Source: Halomonas borealis (GTDB lineage: Bacteria > Pseudomonadota > Gammaproteobacteria > Pseudomonadales > Halomonadaceae). From it: a stretch of DNA of 64,000 nucleotides. The first letter of the stretch is position 1, and the number at the start of each line of letters is the position of its first letter. The position numbers were made by a program, and so were the translations under genes. A model generated the notes under the pieces. That model had not been told where the DNA came from, searched no databases, and saw nothing but the letters and a program-made list of their open reading frames with translations. Below, piece by piece: positions 58,277 through 64,000 of the stretch. The DNA lies in NCBI RefSeq assembly GCF_004798905.1, contig NZ_SDMO01000013.1:24680-88679 (forward strand). The letters are read 5' to 3'.

Positions 58277-60916
58277 ATGAATACCGATTACCGCAAGCCC
58301 CTTCCCGGCACCGAGCTGGACTACTTCGATACCCGCGAGGCGGTCGAGGCGATCCGCCCCGGCGCCTTCGAGACGTTGACCTATACCGCCCGGGTGCTGG
58401 CCGAGCAATTGGTGCGCCGCTGCGAGCCGAGCCTGCGCGATGCCGCCCTCGAGCAGATCATCGACGGGAAGCGTGACCTGGATTTCCCCTGGTATCCGGC
58501 CCGTGTGGTCTGCCACGACATCCTCGGCCAGACGGCGTTGGTCGACCTGGCTGGCCTGCGTGATGCCATCGCCGAGCGTGGTGGTGACCCGGCGAGGGTC
58601 AATCCAAAGGTGCCGACCCAGCTGATCGTCGATCACTCCCTGGCCGTCGAACACGCCGGCTTCGAGTCCGATGCCTTCGACAAGAATCGTGCGGTGGAGG
58701 ATCGTCGCAACGAGGATCGCTTCCATTTCATCGAGTGGACCAAGACGGCCTTCGAGAACGTCGACGTGATCCCCGCCGGCAACGGCATCATGCACCAGAT
58801 CAACCTGGAGAAGATGTCGCCGGTGGTGCAGGCGCGCCCCGATGAGCATGGCAAGCGCGTGGCCTTCCCCGACACCTGCGTGGGCACCGACAGTCATACC
58901 CCGCATATCGACTGCCTGGGGGTGATCGCCATCGGTGTTGGCGGCCTCGAGGCGGAGACCGTGATGCTGGGTCGCCCCTCGATGATGCGCCTGCCCGATA
59001 TCGTCGGCGTCAGGCTGACCGGCAAGCGCCAGCCGGGCATTACTGCCACCGACATCGTGCTGGCGATCACCGAGTTCCTGCGCGGCGAGCGTGTGGTCGG
59101 CGCCTACCTGGAGTTCTTCGGCGAGGGCGCCAAGAGCCTGACCATCGGCGACCGCGCGACCATCTCCAACATGACGCCGGAGTACGGGGCCTCCGCGGCG
59201 ATGTTCTACATCGATGACCAGACCCTGGACTATCTACGCATCACCGGCCGCGAAGCGGAGCAGGTCGAGCTGGTCGAGACCTACGCCAAGCAGGCCGGGC
59301 TGTGGGCCGATAGCCTGGGCGAGGCCCGGTACGAGCGGGTGCTGGAATTCGATCTCTCCACCGTCGAGCGCAACCTGGCCGGGCCTTCCAGCCCGCATCG
59401 CCGCCTGGCGACCCGTGAGCTTGCCGAACGTGGCATCGCCGTGGGCTATGAGCAGGCTCAGGCGGAGGAGCGGGAGGGCAAGATGCCCGATGGCGCGGTG
59501 ATCATCGCCGCCATCACCAGCTGTACCAACACCTCCAACCCGCGCAACGTGGTGGCCGCCGGGCTGCTGGCCAAGAAGGCCAACGCGCTGGGCCTGGTGC
59601 GTAAGCCTTGGGTGAAGTCATCGTTCGCGCCGGGCTCGAAGGTGGCACGCCTCTATCTGGAGGAGGCCGGGCTGTTGTCCGAGCTCGAGGCGCTCGGTTT
59701 CGGTATCGTCGCCTACGCCTGTACCACCTGTAACGGCATGTCCGGGGCCCTGGACCCGGCGATCCAGCAGGAGATCGTCGACCGCGACCTCTATTCCACC
59801 GCGGTACTCTCCGGCAACCGCAACTTCGACGGCCGCATCCACCCCCACGCCAAGCAGGCCTTCCTGGCCTCGCCGCCGCTGGTGGTGGCCTATGCCCTCG
59901 CCGGCACGGTGCGCTTCGACATCGAACAGGACACGCTGGGCACCGATCCGAACGGCCATCCGATCACCCTCAAGGACCTGTGGCCCAGCGACGAGGAGAT
60001 CGACGCCATCGTCGGCGAGTACGTCAAGCCGGAGCAGTTCCAGCGGGTCTATATCCCGATGTTCGATCTGGACGCGGGGGAGGCCGCCGAGAGCCCACTC
60101 TACGACTGGCGGGCTCAGAGCACCTATATCCGCCGCCCGCCCTACTGGGAGGGCACCATGGCCGCCGAGCGCGGGCTCAAGGGCATGCGCCCGCTGGCGA
60201 TCCTGCCGGACAACATCACCACCGATCATCTGTCGCCGTCCAATGCGATCATGGCCGACAGCGCGGCCGGCGAGTATCTGGCGAAGATGGGCCTGCCGGA
60301 AGAAGACTTCAATTCCTACGCCACTCACCGCGGCGACCACCTCACCGCCCAGCGCGCGACGCTGGCCAATCCCAAGCTGTTCAATGAGATGGTGCGTGAC
60401 GAGACGGGCGAGGTGATCCAGGGCTCGCTGGCGCGTGTCGAGCCGGAAGGCCGGGTCAGCCGCATGTGGGAGGCCATCGAGACCTACATGGGGCGCCGCC
60501 AGCCCTTGATCATCATCGCCGGCGCCGACTACGGTCAGGGGTCCTCCCGCGACTGGGCCGCCAAGGGCGTGGCGCTGGCCGGCGTCGAGGCGATCGTCGC
60601 CGAGGGCTTCGAGCGCATCCACCGCACCAACCTGATCGGCATGGGCGTGATGCCGTTGCAGTTCGAGGCCGGCACCACCCGCCATACCCTGGGGCTCGAT
60701 GGCACCGAGACCTATGACGTGGAGGGTGATCCCGCGCCGGGCGCACGGCTGACGCTGGTGGTCCACCGCGCCGGCGGCGACAGCGAGCGAGTGCCGGTGA
60801 TCTGCCGGCTGGAGACCGCCGAGGAGGTCTCGATCTACCGGGCGGGCGGTGTGCTGCAGCGTTTCGCCGAGGATTTCCTGGAAGGGGCAGGGCACGAGGA
60901 GGCGACCCACGCATGA
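58277..60916 (+). CDS. acnD: 2-Methylcitrate dehydratase, Fe/S-dependent (AcnD)
   Basis: An 879-residue aconitase-family enzyme dehydrating 2-methylcitrate to 2-methyl-trans-aconitate. The 4Fe-4S cysteines are in AITSCTNTSNPRN and ACTTCNGMSG; the swivel domain has GADYGQGSSRDWAAKG and LPDNITTDHLSPSNAI. It is aligned with AcnD by its prp context and the PrpF partner. ATG at 58277 gives MNTDYRKPLPGTELDYFD, standard for AcnD. Its end overlaps the prpF start by 4 bases. Confidence 0.95.
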   Translation: MNTDYRKPLPGTELDYFDTREAVEAIRPGAFETLTYTARVLAEQLVRRCEPSLRDAALEQIIDGKRDLDFPWYPARVVCHDILGQTALVDLAGLRDAIAERGGDPARVNPKVPTQLIVDHSLAVEHAGFESDAFDKNRAVEDRRNEDRFHFIEWTKTAFENVDVIPAGNGIMHQINLEKMSPVVQARPDEHGKRVAFPDTCVGTDSHTPHIDCLGVIAIGVGGLEAETVMLGRPSMMRLPDIVGVRLTGKRQPGITATDIVLAITEFLRGERVVGAYLEFFGEGAKSLTIGDRATISNMTPEYGASAAMFYIDDQTLDYLRITGREAEQVELVETYAKQAGLWADSLGEARYERVLEFDLSTVERNLAGPSSPHRRLATRELAERGIAVGYEQAQAEEREGKMPDGAVIIAAITSCTNTSNPRNVVAAGLLAKKANALGLVRKPWVKSSFAPGSKVARLYLEEAGLLSELEALGFGIVAYACTTCNGMSGALDPAIQQEIVDRDLYSTAVLSGNRNFDGRIHPHAKQAFLASPPLVVAYALAGTVRFDIEQDTLGTDPNGHPITLKDLWPSDEEIDAIVGEYVKPEQFQRVYIPMFDLDAGEAAESPLYDWRAQSTYIRRPPYWEGTMAAERGLKGMRPLAILPDNITTDHLSPSNAIMADSAAGEYLAKMGLPEEDFNSYATHRGDHLTAQRATLANPKLFNEMVRDETGEVIQGSLARVEPEGRVSRMWEAIETYMGRRQPLIIIAGADYGQGSSRDWAAKGVALAGVEAIVAEGFERIHRTNLIGMGVMPLQFEAGTTRHTLGLDGTETYDVEGDPAPGARLTLVVHRAGGDSERVPVICRLETAEEVSIYRAGGVLQRFAEDFLEGAGHEEATHA

Positions 60917-62103
60917 GCCAGGTTGCGCAGATCCGTATTCCCGCCACTTACATGCGTGGCGGCACCAGCAAGGGCGTATTCTTCCGCCGCGACGACCTGC
61001 CCGAGGCGGCCCGCGCCCCCGGCCCCGCGCGAGACGCCCTGCTGCTGCGGGTGATCGGCAGCCCCGACCCTTACGGCAAGCAGATCGACGGAATGGGCGG
61101 GGCGACCTCGAGCACCAGCAAGACGGTGATCCTGTCGCCGAGCGAGCACCCCGGCCATGACGTCGACTATCTGTTCGGCCAGGTGTCGATCGATAAGCCC
61201 TTCGTCGACTGGAGCGGGAATTGCGGTAACCTCTCGGCGGCGGTGGGACCCTTCGCCATCGCCGCCGGCCTGGTCGACGCCGAGCACCTGCCCCGCGATG
61301 GCATCGCCGAGGTGCGCATCTGGCAGGCCAACATCGGCAAGACCATCGTCGCCCATGTGCCGATGCAGGGCGGCGAGGTCCAGGAGACCGGCGACTTCGC
61401 GCTCGATGGCGTGACCTTCCCGGCCGCCGAGGTGCCCGTGGCCTTCAAGGACCCTGCCGGCGGCGAGGGAGCGATCTTCCCCACCGGCCGGCTGGTCGAT
61501 GACCTGGAGGTGCCGGCCGAGGTGGTCGAGGGCGGGCGTCTACAGGCGACCATGATCAACGCCGGTATCCCTACCGTCTTCGTCAACGCCGCCGATCTCG
61601 GCTACACCGGCAGCGAGCTGCAGGAGACGATCAACGGTGACCCCCGGGCCCTCGAGCGTTTCGAGACCCTCCGCGCCCACGCCGCCCTGTGCATGGGGCT
61701 GATCCAGGAGCTTGGCGAGGCTGCCCACCGCCAGCACACGCCCAAGGTCGCCTTCGTGGCGCCGCCGTCGAGCTACACCGCTTCCAGCGGCAAGGCGGTC
61801 GAGGCCGACGAGATCGACCTGCGGGTGCGGGCGCTCTCCATGGGCAAGCTGCACCACGCCATGATGGGCACCGCCGCGGTCGCCATCGCCTCGGCGGCGG
61901 CCATCGAAGGCACCCTGGTCAACCTGGCTGCCGGCGGCGGCAAGCGCCACGCCGTCACCTTCGGCCATCCCTCCGGCACCCTCAGGGTCGGCGCCGAGGC
62001 GAGCCTGGTCGATGGCCGCTGGGTGATCGACGAGGCGGTGATGAGCCGCAGTGCACGCGTGCTGATGGAGGGCTGGGTGCGCGTGCCCGGGGACACGCTC
62101 TGA
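60913..62103 (+). CDS. prpF: 2-Methylaconitate cis-trans isomerase PrpF
   Basis: A 396-residue protein of the PrpF/diaminopimelate-epimerase-like fold, which isomerises 2-methyl-trans-aconitate to the cis form so that the cycle can proceed. Family segments: YMRGGTSKGVFFRRDDLP, GGATSSTSKTVIL, DWSGNCGNLSAAVGPFAI and RLVDDLEVP. AcnD and PrpF together replace PrpD. The ATGA overlap couples it to acnD. A T-tailed terminator follows it. Confidence 0.95.
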   Translation: MSQVAQIRIPATYMRGGTSKGVFFRRDDLPEAARAPGPARDALLLRVIGSPDPYGKQIDGMGGATSSTSKTVILSPSEHPGHDVDYLFGQVSIDKPFVDWSGNCGNLSAAVGPFAIAAGLVDAEHLPRDGIAEVRIWQANIGKTIVAHVPMQGGEVQETGDFALDGVTFPAAEVPVAFKDPAGGEGAIFPTGRLVDDLEVPAEVVEGGRLQATMINAGIPTVFVNAADLGYTGSELQETINGDPRALERFETLRAHAALCMGLIQELGEAAHRQHTPKVAFVAPPSSYTASSGKAVEADEIDLRVRALSMGKLHHAMMGTAAVAIASAAAIEGTLVNLAAGGGKRHAVTFGHPSGTLRVGAEASLVDGRWVIDEAVMSRSARVLMEGWVRVPGDTL

Positions 62104-62125
62104 TCGCCATCGCCCAAGATGAGCC

Positions 62126-62157
62126 ACGCCCCCGTGTCGTCGACACGGGGGCGTTTT
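62126..62157 (+). terminator. Intrinsic terminator between prpF and prpD
   Basis: ACGCCCCCGTG (62126-62136) pairs with CACGGGGGCGT (62144-62154) and continues into TTTT (62154-62157). It would end the gntR-prpBC-acnD-prpF transcript before prpD. Confidence 0.82.
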
Positions 62158-62231
62158 CTAAAATGGATATGAAGCACGAGTAGAGTGGTCGAACGAGACA
62201 CCGACCGACCCGCGACCGCAGGAGGCACCCG

Positions 62232-63713
62232 ATGAGCACCGTGGAAACCAACGTGCGCCCCGAATACGACGCCGAGTTGCAGACCATCGCCGACTACGTC
62301 CTCGGCTTTACCGTCGACGCAGAGGAGGCGCTTCGGACGGCGCGCCACTGTCTGATGGATACCCTGGGCTGTGGCCTGCTGGCGCTGCGCTTCCCCGAAT
62401 GCACCAAGCACCTCGGGCCGCTGGTCGAGGGCACCCTGGTGCCCCACGGGGCGCGGGTTCCCGGTACCGCCTACCGGCTCGATCCGGTCAAGGCGGCGTG
62501 GGACATCGGCGCCACCATCCGCTGGCTCGACTACAACGATACCTGGCTGGCCGCCGAGTGGGGCCACCCCTCCGACAACCTGGGGGGCATCCTGGCCGTG
62601 GCCGACCACCTCTCCCAACGGCGGGTCGCCGATGGCCAGCCGCCGCTGACCATGCGTCGGGTGCTCGAGGCGATGATCATGGCCCACGAGATCCAGGGCG
62701 TGCTGGCGCTGGACAACTCCTTCAACCGCGTCGGGCTCGATCACGTGGTGTTGGTCAAGGTGGCCTCCACCGCCGTGGTGGCGAAGCTGATGGGCGCCGA
62801 TCGCGAACGGCTGCTCGCGGCGCTCTCCCATGCCTTCGTCGACGGCCAGAGCCTGCGCACCTATCGGCACGCGCCCAACGCCGGCTCGCGCAAGAGTTGG
62901 GCCGCCGGGGACGCTACCTCCCGCGCCGTACGCCTGGCCGACATCGCAATGCGCGGCGAGATGGGTATCCCGGGCGTTCTGAGTGCACCGCAGTGGGGCT
63001 TCTACGACGTGCTGTTCAGCCACACCAACCGGGATCTTGCCACCAAGCCGGAGGAGCAGCGCCGCTTCACCTTCCAGCGCGAGCTCGGCAGTCACGTGAT
63101 GGAGCACATCCTGTTTAAGATCTCCTTCCCGGCCGAGTTTCATGCCCAGACGGCCTGCGAGGCGGCCATGATCCTGCACCCCCAGGTGAAGGATCGGCTG
63201 GACGAGATCGAGCGCATCGTGCTGACCACCCACGACTCGGCGATCCGCATCATCTCCAAGGAGGGAAGTCTGGCCAACCCCGCCGACCGGGATCACTGCC
63301 TCCAGTACATGACCGCCGTGCCGCTGATCTTCGGCGGCCTGACCGCCGAGCACTACGAGGACGCCTTCCACCAGTCTCACCCGGAGATCGACGCGCTGCG
63401 CGGCAAGATGGAGGTGGTCGAGGACGAGGGTTACTCCCGGGATTACTATGATCCCCAGAAGCGCGCCATCGCCAACGCCATCCAGGTCTTCTTCAGCGAC
63501 GGCAGCGCCACCGAGCGGGTCGCGGTCGAGTACCCCATCGGCCACCGTCGCCGGCGGGCAGAGGGCATCCCACTGCTGGAGGAAAAGTTCGAGCGCAACC
63601 TGGCCACGCGCTTCCCGGCGGGGCGCTGCGCCGAGATCATGGCGCTCTGCGGCGATCAGGCACGCCTGGAGCAGGCCGCCGTTCACCGTTTCGTCGATCT
63701 CTTCGTCATCTGA
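62232..63713 (+). CDS. prpD: 2-Methylcitrate dehydratase PrpD
   Basis: A 493-residue MmgE/PrpD-family dehydratase, cofactor-independent. Marks include [42 protein letters not shown], the [21 protein letters not shown] region and [21 protein letters not shown]. It is complete and has AGGAGG before the ATG. Its presence beside AcnD/PrpF is redundant on paper, as in several Pseudomonas strains. A terminator lies between it and prpF, so it may have its own promoter or depend on read-through. Confidence 0.95.
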   Translation: MSTVETNVRPEYDAELQTIADYVLGFTVDAEEALRTARHCLMDTLGCGLLALRFPECTKHLGPLVEGTLVPHGARVPGTAYRLDPVKAAWDIGATIRWLDYNDTWLAAEWGHPSDNLGGILAVADHLSQRRVADGQPPLTMRRVLEAMIMAHEIQGVLALDNSFNRVGLDHVVLVKVASTAVVAKLMGADRERLLAALSHAFVDGQSLRTYRHAPNAGSRKSWAAGDATSRAVRLADIAMRGEMGIPGVLSAPQWGFYDVLFSHTNRDLATKPEEQRRFTFQRELGSHVMEHILFKISFPAEFHAQTACEAAMILHPQVKDRLDEIERIVLTTHDSAIRIISKEGSLANPADRDHCLQYMTAVPLIFGGLTAEHYEDAFHQSHPEIDALRGKMEVVEDEGYSRDYYDPQKRAIANAIQVFFSDGSATERVAVEYPIGHRRRRAEGIPLLEEKFERNLATRFPAGRCAEIMALCGDQARLEQAAVHRFVDLFVI

Positions 63714-64000
63714 GGCGCTCGTACGCCGAGGCGACGACGCGACCGTCATGCCAGGGCGCATTGCGAGAGGGTAGCGTCCAGAGGCACGGCCTCGATTGGG
63801 CCGGCGGGCCAGGCAGGAAAAACATGGTGCCCCCGGAAGGAGTGGGCTATATTTTTTCTTGGCCGGGGGCTTGCGCGGCCCCGCCGTAATCCGTAAAGTA
63901 CGCATCCGCTGCCGGCGACGGGCAACGTTGCAGGCGGTGATGGGTGGTAGAAGCACTTGTTTTCTTTGAGGTTTTTCGGCGTTATCGAAAAATGCTCGGT
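63714..64000. other. Intergenic region after prpD, cut by the window end
   Basis: No established gene in 287 bases. It contains a 21-codon frame (63824-63889) with AGGA six bases before its ATG, an inverted pair GCCCCCGG (63829-63836) / CCGGGGGC (63863-63870), and TTTTTCG (63973-63979) / CGAAAAA (63987-63993) near the edge. These may be the leader of a gene beyond the window. Confidence 0.4.

Noticed and set aside
61773..63956. A 727-codon minus-strand frame antisense to prpD and the end of prpF
   Set aside because: Shadow of two well-conserved genes; the product is Gly/His/Val-rich without recognisable domains.

Overview
The window is a gene-dense, high-GC chromosomal segment of a gammaproteobacterium. 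Gene order and protein character fit Halomonas or a close relative in Halomonadaceae. That is an inference from remembered synteny, not a database match. Supporting points are the miaB-phoH-ybeY-corC-lnt block, divergent smrB/prmB next to aroC, trpE followed by a separate trpGDC group as in Pseudomonas, a GntR-prpB-prpC-acnD-prpF-prpD propionate cluster, and eutB-eutC with an APC-type permease and an AraC regulator. I saw no rRNA, tRNA, CRISPR array, phage, transposase or integron signal; this is core genome.

Layout. 1-3.8 kb: TM2 protein, LysE-type exporter, soluble lytic transglycosylase, DUF1232 protein. 3.8-11.3 kb: htpG behind a textbook sigma-32 promoter, pntA-pntB, gpsA-sixA, and a small IsdG-like monooxygenase. 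11.3-18.2 kb: AEC permease, an unannotated 33-residue membrane peptide, two overlapping alpha/beta hydrolases plus a patatin, then smrB, prmB and aroC. 18.2-23.8 kb (minus strand): miaB, phoH, ybeY, corC, lnt. 24.2-32.7 kb: SH3 protein, tpm, a lipoprotein, ggt, rpe, GIY-YIG protein, mscS, type II NADH dehydrogenase, gph. 32.7-37.2 kb: trpE and trpGDC, each behind a candidate tryptophan leader peptide; the trpGDC one has a full attenuator. 37.3-44.1 kb: ethanolamine regulator, ammonia-lyase, permease, and a CPA1 antiporter. 44.4-55.0 kb: YdiJ-type D-2-hydroxyglutarate dehydrogenase, serS, SIMPL protein, AI-2E transporter, trxA, cysB, cysH, pabB. 55.2-63.7 kb: 2-methylcitrate cycle operon.

Functional links. 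TrpE (PIAGT) and PabB (PIKGT) are paralogues drawing on the chorismate made by AroC, and TrpG supplies glutamine amidotransfer. CysB, CysH and TrxA form a sulfate-assimilation neighbourhood in which thioredoxin is the expected reductant of CysH. The prp genes convert propionyl-CoA and oxaloacetate to pyruvate and succinate, using the AcnD/PrpF route alongside PrpD. EutBC would release acetaldehyde and ammonia from ethanolamine without any visible microcompartment genes.

Most informative non-coding signals: the trpGDC attenuator (34480-34622), two TTGTNNACAA GntR operator candidates around the prp promoter, the sigma-32 promoter of htpG embedded in the end of the preceding gene, a two-copy intergenic repeat (22311-22390 and 30246-30306), and a structured element between prpC and acnD. 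I found no clearly novel multi-gene system. Transcription units are often bounded by long perfect inverted repeats that would terminate both converging transcripts. The many long antisense reading frames are codon-bias shadows.
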